Shown here one piece after another: positions 26,016-35,077 of a DNA stretch of 64,000 bases. Origin of the DNA: an uncultured Eubacteriales bacterium. Its GTDB lineage: Bacteria > Bacillota > Clostridia > Peptostreptococcales > Anaerovoracaceae. Where the stretch lies: the NCBI GenBank assembly GCA_900542295.1, contig UQNJ01000010.1:22937-86936 (forward strand), read 5' to 3'. The notes beneath the pieces were generated by a model. It was not told where the DNA came from and searched no databases. It was given only the letters and a program-made list of their open reading frames with translations. The position numbers and the translations under genes are program-made. Each line of letters begins with the position of its first letter. Position 1 is the first letter of the stretch.

Positions 26016-27667
26016 AAAAGAAAGAAGTCGACGAGAATCAGAACGAAAGCACGGCTTTAGAAAAGAAAGCGGAGAAGAAGACATATAAGGATAAAAAAGC
26101 AAATAAGATTTTTGGCTTTATATGGGAACATTCAGGAGATCTGATAGAAGTTCTGGATGAAATCTTAGAAGAGGTTACAGAAATTGCTGAAGATGGATTC
26201 TGTGCGATTATGAGTCTCGGCGCTTCTCTGATAGACTTTTATGATAAGAGTGCTGCTGTTGTGGAGTGGTTTATACTTAAATCTTCAGTACTGGTTGGCA
26301 GAAAACAACATGATTTAAGAATAAAAACCATAGAGAACAAGGGAGAAATAATCAAGAATGCCATTATACTAATGGCGGGTGTCATATGTATAGCTCTTGC
26401 AATAGCTTTAACTACAGGTTATCAATATTCATATAACGGAAGACCTTTAGGCATTGTAAAAGAACATAAGGATGTACTTGAAATCTTAGAACTTGCAAGT
26501 GAAGAACTTTCTCAGGAATACGGGTCCAACATAGAAATCGACCCGGCTAAAGATATAACCTTTAAAAGAGTTGTATCTTATGGCAAGGCCGTAGATACAG
26601 AAGACGATGTTTTGAGAAGACTGACATATATGGGTGAAATAAATGCCAGTGCCAGCGCTATTATAGTGGATGGTGAAACAAAAGTAATTGTAGAAAATGA
26701 AAAAATAGCAGAGCAGGTTCTTCAGGATATTAAGGATATTTTCATAACGGATGATGAGTCTACAGAATATGAATATATAGGCTTTGTTGAAGATGTAAAA
26801 ATCAAAAAAATAAGTACGAAACTTCCTAACATAAGCAACAGAAGTGCGGCTGTCGAAAAACTCAAAAACGGCGGACAAAAAGCAGCTGAGTATGTAGTTC
26901 AGGAAGGTGACAGCATGTATGGAATCTGTGAAAAACTGGGCGTAACCATAGATGAGCTTGCTCAGATGAATCCGGGTCTTACTATGGAATCTATGCTCCA
27001 TATAGGAGACAGCATAGTTATAGAAAGAGAAGTTCCTCTTCTCACTCTTGAAACCATTGAGGTGTCAACTTTTGCAGAAACAGTTCCGTTTGAAACCGAA
27101 TACAGGGATTCAAATTATTACTATAAAGGCGAAGAAGTCACAAGCAGAGAAGGTCAAGACGGAAGAGCGAGTGTAACGGCAAGACTTACAAAACATAACG
27201 GAGAGGTTGTTGCACGGGAAGACATAGAGCGTGAAGTTATAGTACAGCCTGTAAGTAAGGTGATATTAAAGGGAACAAAGATAAAACCGCCTACAGTAGG
27301 TACGGGAAGTTTCATAAGACCTGTAAATGTTGCCATATCATCCAGATACGGATACAGATGGGGACGTATGCATTACGGCGATGACTATGCCGCTGCTACG
27401 GGAACTCCTATCAAGGCTTCTGATGGAGGTACGGTAGTTACTGCGGGATGGTATTATGGATATGGTTTGACCGTAATAATAAATCATGGCGGCGGAGTTA
27501 AAACTTTATACGGACATTGCAGCAGCCTTAATGTATCTGTAGGAGACAAAGTATTCCAAGGACAGAACATAGCGGCAGTCGGCAATACCGGAAACAGTTA
27601 TGGCTCACATTGCCACTTTGAAATAATAGTTAACGGAAGGCATGTAGATCCGTCACTTTATGTTTAA
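25985..27667 (+). CDS. Membrane-anchored M23 peptidoglycan endopeptidase with LysM and G5 domains
   Basis: The 560-residue protein has a cytoplasmic N-terminal region, one transmembrane helix near residues 120-140, a LysM domain (YVVQEGDSMYGICEKL), a G5 domain and a C-terminal M23 metallopeptidase domain with zinc ligands in HYGDDYAA, and catalytic HGGGVKTLYGH and HCHFEI. All expected M23 residues are present, so it should be active and cleave peptide crosslinks outside the membrane. ATG 25985 follows GGGAG by 10 bases. The long cytoplasmic N-terminus (about 110 residues) is unusual. It overlaps the DnaD-fusion gene. Confidence 0.9.
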   Translation: MAKFDFIKRLKKKEVDENQNESTALEKKAEKKTYKDKKANKIFGFIWEHSGDLIEVLDEILEEVTEIAEDGFCAIMSLGASLIDFYDKSAAVVEWFILKSSVLVGRKQHDLRIKTIENKGEIIKNAIILMAGVICIALAIALTTGYQYSYNGRPLGIVKEHKDVLEILELASEELSQEYGSNIEIDPAKDITFKRVVSYGKAVDTEDDVLRRLTYMGEINASASAIIVDGETKVIVENEKIAEQVLQDIKDIFITDDESTEYEYIGFVEDVKIKKISTKLPNISNRSAAVEKLKNGGQKAAEYVVQEGDSMYGICEKLGVTIDELAQMNPGLTMESMLHIGDSIVIEREVPLLTLETIEVSTFAETVPFETEYRDSNYYYKGEEVTSREGQDGRASVTARLTKHNGEVVAREDIEREVIVQPVSKVILKGTKIKPPTVGTGSFIRPVNVAISSRYGYRWGRMHYGDDYAAATGTPIKASDGGTVVTAGWYYGYGLTVIINHGGGVKTLYGHCSSLNVSVGDKVFQGQNIAAVGNTGNSYGSHCHFEIIVNGRHVDPSLYV

Positions 27668-27674
27668 AAGATAG

Positions 27675-27706
27675 CGCAGGCCGGTTCTTAACCGGTCTGC
27701 GTTTCC
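27675..27706 (+). terminator. Terminator-like hairpin after the M23 gene
   Basis: A 12-bp stem CGCAGGCCGGTT/AACCGGTCTGCG with a CTT loop is followed by TTTCC, a short T-tract. It lies eight bases after the stop. Confidence 0.72.
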
Positions 27707-27742
27707 ATATACTTTAGAGAACTCTTTATGGAGGTGGAGTAT

Positions 27743-28012
27743 ATGGAGAACCATTATATTACTTTAGAAAACAGAGAAAAAATAACTATAAGTCAGGTTA
27801 TAGATGTTGATGCATTTGACGAAGAGAATTTATGGGCTAATTTAAAAGATGGCGGAATAGAAATAGCCGGAGAAAAACTGAATATAGAAAAACTGGATCT
27901 TCAAGAAGGAATATTGGTAGTAAGCGGCAAAATATGTTCTTTTAGCTACAGTGATAAGACTCAAAAGGAAAGAAAATCCGTTTTTGGAATTTTCAAGAGA
28001 AGGCATGACTGA
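27743..28012 (+). CDS. yabP: Sporulation protein YabP
   Basis: The 89-residue protein has the YabP/YqfC pattern (NREKITISQVIDVDAFDEE, GEKLNIEKLDLQEG). In Bacillus, yabP is under mother-cell control and is needed for spore coat or cortex formation. ATG 27743 is chosen because GGAGGTGGAG precedes it; the upstream ATG at 27728 lies inside that ribosome site. It overlaps yabQ by eight bases. Its presence points to a spore-forming lineage. Confidence 0.9.
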   Translation: MENHYITLENREKITISQVIDVDAFDEENLWANLKDGGIEIAGEKLNIEKLDLQEGILVVSGKICSFSYSDKTQKERKSVFGIFKRRHD

Positions 28013-28298
28013 ACTGATATTGGAACAGATAAGGACAATTATAGTTATGAGCTATTGCGGTATGACATCGGGCCTTATCATTGATGTGTTCAGACTTTTT
28101 ATTAGCCGATTTATTGAGGGGAGTTATATATTAAAAATTATAATAAAAATTTTTTGCTGCATTGCAATTGCTTTTTTGATTGGAGATTTTATATTTTATT
28201 GCCAAAATGGAAAAATCACATTTTTAGGCATGGCAGCCTTTACCATAGGGCTTTTGTTGTGGAGAAAATTTTTTTGTGATATAATTTATAAACCGTAA
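28005..28298 (+). CDS. yabQ: Sporulation protein YabQ
   Basis: This 97-residue membrane protein has three hydrophobic segments and the YabQ pattern near GLIIDVFRLF. YabQ is required for spore cortex formation in Bacillus. ATG 28005 overlaps the end of yabP and gives the family N-terminus; a longer in-frame reading from 27951 would lie inside yabP. divIC follows 38 bases later, the order found in Bacillus. Confidence 0.88.
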   Translation: MTELILEQIRTIIVMSYCGMTSGLIIDVFRLFISRFIEGSYILKIIIKIFCCIAIAFLIGDFIFYCQNGKITFLGMAAFTIGLLLWRKFFCDIIYKP

Positions 28299-28336
28299 AT
28301 TGCAATAAAAAAGAGTATATTATATGGGTAAGAGGC

Positions 28337-28810
28337 ATGAGTAAAAAGGGGCAAAGACTTAGGGAATTTGAAAAAAACAATAGAGATTTAAGTTTCCATG
28401 ATTCTCAGAAAGAGAGAAGGGAAAGGCATAAGGCAATCAAAGAAAGAAAGAAGCTTAAAAGTGTTGATCCTCAGGAGTTGAATTCCCTGAAAAGCTCTGA
28501 AAAAAAGGGTAAAAAGAAAAATAAGATTACAAATGTAAAAAGATTTATAGGAGGCATGATAATATTAATATTTGTCATGTCTATTGGTGCTTCTGCAATT
28601 AAGATAATAAAGCTTACAGGAGAAAGGGACAGGCTTCTTGAAACAAACAAGCAGCTTACTGAGCTAAAAGAGGATTTGACTGCGGAGATGGGGCAGATAA
28701 ATTCTGCCGAATATATAGAGCAGCAGGCAAGAAAAGAACTGAAAATGATAAAAAGCGGAGAAATACTTTTTCTTGTAGATGAAAACAGTAATGAGGAGAA
28801 CGGCAAGTAA
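28337..28810 (+). CDS. divIC: Septum formation initiator DivIC/FtsB family
   Basis: The 157-residue protein has a long basic cytoplasmic N-terminus (1-70), one transmembrane helix (about 72-93) and an extracytoplasmic coiled coil (RDRLLETNKQLTELKEDL) ending in EYIEQQARKELKMIKSGE, the FtsB/DivIC signature. It forms part of the FtsL-DivIB-DivIC complex that controls septal wall synthesis. Position after yabPQ matches Bacillus. rnmV follows two bases after the stop. Confidence 0.88.
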   Translation: MSKKGQRLREFEKNNRDLSFHDSQKERRERHKAIKERKKLKSVDPQELNSLKSSEKKGKKKNKITNVKRFIGGMIILIFVMSIGASAIKIIKLTGERDRLLETNKQLTELKEDLTAEMGQINSAEYIEQQARKELKMIKSGEILFLVDENSNEENGK

Positions 28811-28812
28811 AT

Positions 28813-29373
28813 ATGGAAAAACTCAAAATAAAAGAGGCTATAGTTGTAGAGGGCAGAGATGATACTGCTGTTTTGCGCCGAGTTACAGATGCACTTATAA
28901 TTGAAACTCATGGTTTCGGAATTAAAAAAGAAACATGGGAGATTCTTGAAAAGGCTTATAATGAAAAAGGGCTGATAATACTTACAGACCCTGACTTTGC
29001 AGGTGAAAAGATTCGCAGCAAGCTAAAAGAAAAATTTCCGGAAAGCAAACATTCATATATGCCTCGAAGAAAGGCTGTCAAAAATGGAGATATAGGTGTT
29101 GAAAATGCAGAACCTGCTGACGTTGCCGAAAGCCTTATGAAAGTATGTACTCCTGTTCTGGCAGAAGAAGCCGGAGAATTTACATTACAGGATATGGACA
29201 GAACCGGTCTTTCGGGGAAGGCAGATTCAAAAGTGAAGCGCCAGAAGGTGGGTGAAGTTCTCGGCATAGGGTACGGGAATTGCAGTGCTTTTGTAAAAAA
29301 GCTGAATAGTTTCGGAATAAGCAGAAAACAGTTTGAAGAAGCAATAGAATCGGTATTGCTTAGAGGTAAGTGA
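28813..29373 (+). CDS. rnmV: Ribonuclease M5
   Basis: RNase M5 matures the ends of 5S rRNA. The 186-residue protein has the TOPRIM domain: EGRDDTAVLRR near residue 14 and LTDPDFAGEKIR near 58, with catalytic Glu and Asp residues present. The C-terminal half contains VGEVLGIGYGNCSAFVKKLN. It sits directly before rsmA, the usual pairing in Firmicutes. Confidence 0.93.
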   Translation: MEKLKIKEAIVVEGRDDTAVLRRVTDALIIETHGFGIKKETWEILEKAYNEKGLIILTDPDFAGEKIRSKLKEKFPESKHSYMPRRKAVKNGDIGVENAEPADVAESLMKVCTPVLAEEAGEFTLQDMDRTGLSGKADSKVKRQKVGEVLGIGYGNCSAFVKKLNSFGISRKQFEEAIESVLLRGK

Positions 29374-29375
29374 TT

Positions 29376-30230
29376 ATGAATTTATATGAACCATCTGCTA
29401 TAAAAGATATAAGACTCAGATATGGATTCAAATTTTCAAAGAGTCTTGGACAGAATTTTCTGACTGATAAAAATATAATAGACAGAATTATAGAAGGTGC
29501 AGGGGTAGGATCTGATGATACAGTTATAGAAATAGGTCCGGGTATAGGTGTCATAACAGGTGAAGCGGCGAAGAGAGCAAAAAGAGTAATCGCTGTAGAA
29601 ATAGATAAGTCCCTTATACCTATACTTGAAGAAACTTTAGGTGAATTCAATAATGTAACGGTTATAAATGAAGATGTGCTGAAAGTTGACATATCAGCAC
29701 TAACAGCAGGAGAAAATCCTGATAACATTAAGATAATGGGGAACTTGCCCTATTATATAACGACACCGATAATAATGAAGCTTCTTGAAGAACAAGTGAA
29801 AGCAGACAGCATAACAATAATGATGCAAAAGGAAGTTGCCGACAGAATAAAGGCAGGTCCGGGAAGCAAGGCATACGGAGCGCTTTCGGTGGCGGTGCAG
29901 TATTATTGTAATGTTGAGAAAGTAGCGGATGTACCAAGGGGTGTATTTGTACCTCAACCAAATGTAGACTCCACAGTACTTAAATTAAAATTAAAAAAAG
30001 AAAAAACTGTGAAGCCGTTAGATGAAAAAGTTTTTTTTGATTGTGTTAAAGCAGCTTTCAGTCAGAGGAGAAAGACTCTTTTAAATTCAATGCAGACTTT
30101 GCAGGGGGCGAGCAAGGAGCTTATAAGGAATGTTTTGGAAGATTCCGGAATTGAACCTAATAGAAGAGCCGAAACTCTTACTGTTGAAGAGTTTGTAAAA
30201 ATTGCTGATGAGGTGGATAAGAGATTATGA
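29376..30230 (+). CDS. rsmA: 16S rRNA dimethyladenosine transferase RsmA (KsgA)
   Basis: RsmA dimethylates the two adjacent adenines near the 3' end of 16S rRNA. The 284-residue protein has SLGQNFLTDKNIIDRI, motif I EIGPGIGVITGE, NLPYYITTPIIM and FSQRRKTLLN. ATG 29376 is preferred over GTG 29370, because GAGGTAAG lies at the right distance and MNLYEPSAIK is a typical start. Its end overlaps the LtaS-like gene by four bases (ATGA). Confidence 0.96.
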   Translation: MNLYEPSAIKDIRLRYGFKFSKSLGQNFLTDKNIIDRIIEGAGVGSDDTVIEIGPGIGVITGEAAKRAKRVIAVEIDKSLIPILEETLGEFNNVTVINEDVLKVDISALTAGENPDNIKIMGNLPYYITTPIIMKLLEEQVKADSITIMMQKEVADRIKAGPGSKAYGALSVAVQYYCNVEKVADVPRGVFVPQPNVDSTVLKLKLKKEKTVKPLDEKVFFDCVKAAFSQRRKTLLNSMQTLQGASKELIRNVLEDSGIEPNRRAETLTVEEFVKIADEVDKRL

Positions 30231-32305
30231 AAAAAGAACCTAACAAAGAACATGTAAAATTTGACAAATTTGGCAAACTGGATCAAAAGGTGGAAGAAAC
30301 CATACAGGAAGTTGAAAGTATGGGGAAAAGAAAATTCGTACTCAAGGCTTTTCATACCAGTTTTGCAGGCGCAGCAGTATGGGCGGTTTTGCTTAATCTT
30401 GTAATTGAGACTTTGGGAAGAATGCCAACGACATCTGTCTGGGGAGGGTTTCAGTTTCTGTTCAATGAGCCGTTGATTTTTTTGTATAACACATTGATAA
30501 TCTTCGCTACATTGGTAATAGCGTCGGTATTTCAGCGCAGACTGTTTGTTTTTACTATAGTATCGCTGTTTTGGCTGATTATAGGAATTATAAACGGAGT
30601 TATTCTCACTCAGAGAATGACACCATTTACAGTTAAAGATTTGAGTATACTTGATGACGGTATAACCATAGTAAGCAATTATATGTCGCCTTTTCAGATA
30701 ATTATGGCAGGAATAGGAATCCTGATTGCTATAGGGCTTCTTGTTTTACTTTTTATAAAGGGGCCAAAGAAGAGGGATGTAAAGTGGAAGAGAAATCTGT
30801 TTGCGGTTGTATTGGTTCTTTTATTTACATTCGGCGCAACATCTTTTATGATAAGAACCGAAAAAATAGAGACATTCTTCGGAAATCTGGCATATGCATA
30901 CAGAGATTACGGAGTAGTTTATTGCTTCACCAATACATGGCTCAATACCGGTATAAGTAAGCCGTATAACTATAGTGAGGAAAACATGCTGAAAATCTTC
31001 AGCAATGAGGAATTAGGCGAAGACAAAGCAATGCTTTTGACTGAAAAAGATGAGGACAAGGAGCATCCGAATATCATATTTTTACAGTTAGAGTCATTTA
31101 TAGACCCTGCTACTATTACATCTATAGAAACATCTAAAGAAGTCTGTCCGAACTTCAGAGATATGGTGAACAAATATCCTTCCGGGCAGCTGACAGTTCC
31201 TGCATGTGGCGCAGGAACTGCAAATGTCGAATTTGAAGTAATGACAGGAATTAGTGCTAAATTCTTCGGACCGGGAGAATATCCATATAAATCTATTCTA
31301 AAAGAAAAAACAATGGAAACTCTTGGATACGATTTGAAAAGTATAGGATATTCTACACATGCAATACATAATCACAGAGCAGTGTTTTATAACAGAAATA
31401 CTGTGTTTGCCAATATGGGAATGGATACTTTTACCAGCATAGAGTATATGAGTGATGTAGAAAAGACTCCGAAAAACTGGGCAAAAGATGATATTTTGAC
31501 GGAATGTATGATAGATGCGCTCAATTCTACCGAATCAAGAGATATGATTTATACCATATCTGTTCAGGGACATGGAAAGTACCCAAGCGAGCAGGTTATT
31601 AAAAATCCCGAAATAACTGTTACTTCAGCTCCAAATGAAGAATTGAAGTGGAAGTTTGAATATTATGTAAATCAAGTTCATGAGATGGACAAGTTTATAG
31701 CCCAGCTTACACAAACCCTGAATGATTATGACGAACCGGTGGTTCTTGTAATGTACGGTGACCATATTCCTGCCATAGATATGACCGAGGAGGATCTGAC
31801 GAACAATAACCTTTATGGCACAGAGTATGTGATATGGAGTAACTTCAACCTTCAGGGAAGTGATGAGGATATGTATGCTTATCAGCTTGCTGCCCACGTT
31901 ACAGAAATGTTAGATATGCAGGTTGGTACGGTGTTTACTTATCAGCAGAATCACAAAAATAGTGAAACATATTTGCAGGATCTGAAAGCCATAGGATATG
32001 ATATGCTTTATGGAAAGTATTATTTGTATGGCGGTAAGAATCCATTTAAGCCTACTGATATGAAGATGGGAGTAAATGATATCACTATAGAAGAGGTAGT
32101 TAAAATAGGAGATAAATATTATATCAAAGGAAACAATTTTACTGAATACAGCAAAGTTACATTAGACGGAGAAACGCTTAAGACCATATATCTCGGAAGA
32201 AATATTTTAGGACTGCTTGAAGAAGTAGATCCGGAGGACGCCGATAATATGAAGGTAAGCCAAATAGAAACCAAGAGTAATGAAATATTAAGCACTACTG
32301 AATAA
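30227..32305 (+). CDS. LtaS-like polyglycerolphosphate/sulfatase-family membrane enzyme
   Basis: The 692-residue protein has five N-terminal membrane helices (residues 40-215) and an extracellular sulfatase-type domain. Catalytic features of lipoteichoic acid synthases are visible: Glu in FLQLESF, the nucleophile threonine in GAGTANVEFEVMTG, QGHGKYP, and YGDHIPA. It would transfer glycerol-phosphate units outside the membrane. A C-terminal extension of about 120 residues follows the catalytic domain. Related enzymes modify other anionic glycopolymers, so the exact product is uncertain. It overlaps rsmA, an uncommon linkage. Confidence 0.85.
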   Translation: MKKEPNKEHVKFDKFGKLDQKVEETIQEVESMGKRKFVLKAFHTSFAGAAVWAVLLNLVIETLGRMPTTSVWGGFQFLFNEPLIFLYNTLIIFATLVIASVFQRRLFVFTIVSLFWLIIGIINGVILTQRMTPFTVKDLSILDDGITIVSNYMSPFQIIMAGIGILIAIGLLVLLFIKGPKKRDVKWKRNLFAVVLVLLFTFGATSFMIRTEKIETFFGNLAYAYRDYGVVYCFTNTWLNTGISKPYNYSEENMLKIFSNEELGEDKAMLLTEKDEDKEHPNIIFLQLESFIDPATITSIETSKEVCPNFRDMVNKYPSGQLTVPACGAGTANVEFEVMTGISAKFFGPGEYPYKSILKEKTMETLGYDLKSIGYSTHAIHNHRAVFYNRNTVFANMGMDTFTSIEYMSDVEKTPKNWAKDDILTECMIDALNSTESRDMIYTISVQGHGKYPSEQVIKNPEITVTSAPNEELKWKFEYYVNQVHEMDKFIAQLTQTLNDYDEPVVLVMYGDHIPAIDMTEEDLTNNNLYGTEYVIWSNFNLQGSDEDMYAYQLAAHVTEMLDMQVGTVFTYQQNHKNSETYLQDLKAIGYDMLYGKYYLYGGKNPFKPTDMKMGVNDITIEEVVKIGDKYYIKGNNFTEYSKVTLDGETLKTIYLGRNILGLLEEVDPEDADNMKVSQIETKSNEILSTTE

Positions 32306-32318
32306 AGTGAGGAAAGCA

Positions 32319-32864
32319 ATGAAAGAGATAGTAACAGAAAGACTGCTTCTAACTCCGTGGCAGGATTCTTTAGAAGATGCAAAGGGGCTTTATGCGTTTG
32401 CAAAAGATCCTGATGTCGGTCCGAGAGCGGGCTGGAAGCCTCATGAGAGCGTAGAAGAATCTATGGAAATAATAAAGACCATTTTTATGCCGTATACGGT
32501 TTGGGCTATTAGAGAAAAGGAAAGCGGAAAAATAATAGGCAATATAGGTCTTGAACCTGACAGAAGAAGAGAAGGGGTAAACAGCAAGGAACTTGGATAT
32601 TCTCTTGCCAAAGACTGTTGGGGGAAAGGTTATATGACAGAGGCTGCAAAAGCCGTAATTGATTATGGATTCAGAGAATTTGACCTATCAGTTATGGGCA
32701 TATGTACTTCCCCGGAGAATAAAAGATCTCAAAGAGTTATAGAAAAATGCGGCTTTAAGTTTGAAGGAATTCAAAGAAAAGGCTATAGGATTCTTGACGG
32801 AACAGACAGAGATAATATGCTCTATTCCATTATCAGAGAAGAGTGGGAAGAAACGCAAAGATGA
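32319..32864 (+). CDS. GNAT acetyltransferase, RimJ/RimL type
   Basis: The 181-residue protein starts TERLLLTPW, shows the acetyl-CoA loop region GYSLAKDCWGKGYMTEA, and ends its fold with NKRSQRVIEKCGFKFEG, matching RimJ/RimL-like GNATs. The acceptor is unknown; proteins of this type acetylate N-terminal amines or small molecules. ATG 32319 follows GAGGAAA; a GTG at 32307 is less likely. It overlaps the next gene by four bases. Confidence 0.85.
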   Translation: MKEIVTERLLLTPWQDSLEDAKGLYAFAKDPDVGPRAGWKPHESVEESMEIIKTIFMPYTVWAIREKESGKIIGNIGLEPDRRREGVNSKELGYSLAKDCWGKGYMTEAAKAVIDYGFREFDLSVMGICTSPENKRSQRVIEKCGFKFEGIQRKGYRILDGTDRDNMLYSIIREEWEETQR

Positions 32865-33577
32865 TAAGAAAAAAGAAAATTGTATTGAGAGTGATACAGA
32901 TATTGGGAATAGCTGCCGCAGCAGGAATTTTGATATGTCTTATCATCAATGCTGTAGTAAAGTACAGTGTAAATGACAACATAATCTGCAAGGTTACAGA
33001 AGAATCATATTTTGATGAAAATATTATTTCGGAAATTAAAGAGCTGGACGCAGATTGTATTATCGTTTTGGGTGCCGGAATAATGGACAAGGAAACACCT
33101 TCACCTATGCTTAAGGATAGGTTAGATGTAGGCATAGAGCTTTATAGGCAAGGTGCAGCTCCCAAACTTTTATTAAGCGGAGACAACGGACAAGAAGAGC
33201 ATAACGAGATACATGTAATGCTGCAATATGCAAAAAACCAAGGGATTCCGGAAGAAGATATTTTTTGTGATCATGCCGGATTTTCAACTTATGATTCAAT
33301 GTACAGGGCATCGAGCATTTTCGGAGTACAAAAGGCAATAGTTGTAACTCAGGAGTATCATCAGTACAGAGCTCTTTTTATAGGCGATAAACTTGGGATG
33401 TCTGTTTGGGGAGTAGCTTCCGATCAAGAAAAATATATGGGACAGCTATATAGAGATTTTCGGGAAATTCTTGCAAGAATAAAAGATTTTGCAAAGGCGT
33501 CTTTGAAGGTCGACCCTGTTCTTGGCGGAAGCGTTATACCGATAAACGGTAGCGGACTTATAAGTCACGGCGAATAA
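32861..33577 (+). CDS. YdcF/SanA-like DUF218 membrane protein
   Basis: The 238-residue protein has an N-terminal membrane helix (residues 8-30), then a DUF218 domain with IVLGAGIMDKETPSPMLKDRL, LLLSGDN and VTQEYHQYRALFIGD. The family is linked to envelope functions such as vancomycin sensitivity (SanA) but no reaction is certain. The ATGA overlap with the acetyltransferase supports cotranslation. A terminator follows at 33610. Confidence 0.85.
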   Translation: MIRKKKIVLRVIQILGIAAAAGILICLIINAVVKYSVNDNIICKVTEESYFDENIISEIKELDADCIIVLGAGIMDKETPSPMLKDRLDVGIELYRQGAAPKLLLSGDNGQEEHNEIHVMLQYAKNQGIPEEDIFCDHAGFSTYDSMYRASSIFGVQKAIVVTQEYHQYRALFIGDKLGMSVWGVASDQEKYMGQLYRDFREILARIKDFAKASLKVDPVLGGSVIPINGSGLISHGE

Positions 33578-33609
33578 AAGTATCAATGCCAAAAGTTGAC
33601 GCATAGTAT

Positions 33610-33636
33610 ATAGAGGACATTAAGTCCTCTATTTTT
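33610..33636 (+). terminator. Rho-independent terminator
   Basis: AGAGGAC-ATTAA-GTCCTCT followed by ATTTTT, after the YdcF-like gene. Confidence 0.88.
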
Positions 33637-33655
33637 GCTATATGGGAGAATTGAT

Positions 33656-34798
33656 ATGATATATCTTGATAACGGAGCTACCTCGTTTCCAAAACCAAAG
33701 CAGATGGTTGAGGCAATGAGTGAATGTATGTCAAAATATTGCGGAAACCCCGGCAGATCGGGTCACTACATGTCTATGCGAACAGGGGAAGAGGTCTACA
33801 GAGCAAGGCGCAAGGTTGCTGAAATATTTAATATAGAACATGCCGAAAGACTTGTTTTTACAAAGAATACTACAGAGTCACTGAATATGGGGTTAAAAGG
33901 GCTTTTGAAAAAAGGTGACCATGTAGTTACGACGTCCATGGAGCATAATTCAGTGTTGCGGCCTCTTAAAGCTCTTGAAAGGTCAGGCGTTGAGCATACT
34001 ATTGTAATGGCTGACGAAGAGGGTCATACAGCACCGGAAGATATAGAAAAAGCCATAAGGAAAAACACTAAAATGATTATGATAACAGCAGCTTCAAATG
34101 TCACAGGGACAAAGACGCCACTCAGGGAAATAGGTACGATGGCTTTAAAAAAAGGGCTGATTTTTATGGTAGATGCTGCACAAGGGGCAGGAACTATGGA
34201 TATTGATGTTTCAGATCTTAATATAGATGTATTAGCTTTTCCGGGTCACAAAGGATTACTTGGACCTCTTGGTACAGGAGGCTTATATGTAGCGCCAAAA
34301 TTAAATCCGGTGGTGTTAATTGAAGGAGGAACAGGTACCGCATCCAAGAGCAGATTACAGCCGAATGAGTTTCCGGAAGGGTTTGAGGCAGGAACAATAA
34401 ATGCGCCGGGGATTGTAGGTCTTGGATGCAGTGTTGAATTTGTGAACAGGATAGGAGTTAAGGTAATAGGTGAATACGAAAAGGAGCTGATTACATACTT
34501 AGATGAAGAACTTAAAAATATGGATTTTATCAAGCTGTATGGGCCGAATCCGGAAGAAAAAACAGGTATTTCTTTAATCAATTTAAAAAATTTTGCGCCG
34601 GAGGAAACTGCATCGCTTTTAAACGATGAATTCGGTATTGCGGTGCGCAGCGGATACCACTGTGCCGGTCTTGCACATAGAAGTATAGGAACATGGAAAT
34701 CCGGAGCTGTAAGGATAAGTGTTGGCCCATATAATACTACGGAGGATATGAAAAAGCTTGTAGATGCGTTATGGAGCATTGGCAAGAGAAGAGCCTGA
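33656..34798 (+). CDS. Aminotransferase class V, cysteine desulfurase family (SufS/Csd-like)
   Basis: The 380-residue PLP enzyme opens with YLDNGATSFPKP, has the PLP lysine in FPGHKGLLGP, and an active-site cysteine in RSGYHCAGLAHRS near the C-terminus. Such enzymes remove sulfur from cysteine for Fe-S clusters or thiolation, or act on selenocysteine. No sufU/iscU partner is adjacent, so the acceptor is open. ATG 33656 follows GGGAGA; a longer reading from 33635 has no ribosome site. Confidence 0.88.
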   Translation: MIYLDNGATSFPKPKQMVEAMSECMSKYCGNPGRSGHYMSMRTGEEVYRARRKVAEIFNIEHAERLVFTKNTTESLNMGLKGLLKKGDHVVTTSMEHNSVLRPLKALERSGVEHTIVMADEEGHTAPEDIEKAIRKNTKMIMITAASNVTGTKTPLREIGTMALKKGLIFMVDAAQGAGTMDIDVSDLNIDVLAFPGHKGLLGPLGTGGLYVAPKLNPVVLIEGGTGTASKSRLQPNEFPEGFEAGTINAPGIVGLGCSVEFVNRIGVKVIGEYEKELITYLDEELKNMDFIKLYGPNPEEKTGISLINLKNFAPEETASLLNDEFGIAVRSGYHCAGLAHRSIGTWKSGAVRISVGPYNTTEDMKKLVDALWSIGKRRA

Positions 34799-34823
34799 GG
34801 AAATAAAACTGAGCCATAGTCTG

Positions 34824-34852
34824 TAGACAAATGTATAAAAATATGATAAAAT
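34824..34852 (+). promoter_or_regulatory. Promoter of tRNA-Pro
   Basis: TAGACA (34824-34829), 17 bases, TAAAAT (34847-34852), ending 10 bases before the tRNA 5' end. Each hexamer has one mismatch to consensus. Confidence 0.75.
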
Positions 34853-34862
34853 ATTTTTGTTA

Positions 34863-34939
34863 CGGGATGTGGCTCAGCTTGGTAGAGCGTTGCGTTCGGG
34901 ACGCAAAGGCCGCAGGTTCGAATCCTGTCATCCCGACCA
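34863..34939 (+). tRNA. tRNA-Pro (anticodon CGG), CCA encoded
   Basis: The 77-base cloverleaf has acceptor arms CGGGATG/CATCCCG, D-stem GCTC/GAGC, anticodon stem TTGCG/CGCAA with loop TTCGGGA (anticodon CGG, reading CCG), and T-arm GCAGG-TTCGAAT-CCTGT, followed by ACCA. It has its own promoter and terminator. Confidence 0.97.
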
Positions 34940-34943
34940 AAAA

Positions 34944-34977
34944 AGAAAAGACCTCTTCTGAGGTCTTTTCTTTTTTT
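34944..34977 (+). terminator. Rho-independent terminator after tRNA-Pro
   Basis: AAAAGACCTC-TTCT-GAGGTCTTTT is a perfect 10-bp stem followed by C and a run of T, directly after the tRNA. Confidence 0.93.
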
Positions 34978-35077
34978 ATTAAAATGGTGAGGAAATCTAC
35001 CGTTCTTCACACAAAATATTTTTTGTTTCCGTTTAACGCTGCAGACCTTATCCATACGGCAATATCTTAAGGGCATT

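Noticed and set aside
34246..35076. 276-codon open frame on the minus strand across the cysteine-desulfurase 3' end and tRNA-Pro
   Set aside because: It is antisense to a conserved gene and a tRNA, and has no ribosome site or recognisable domain.
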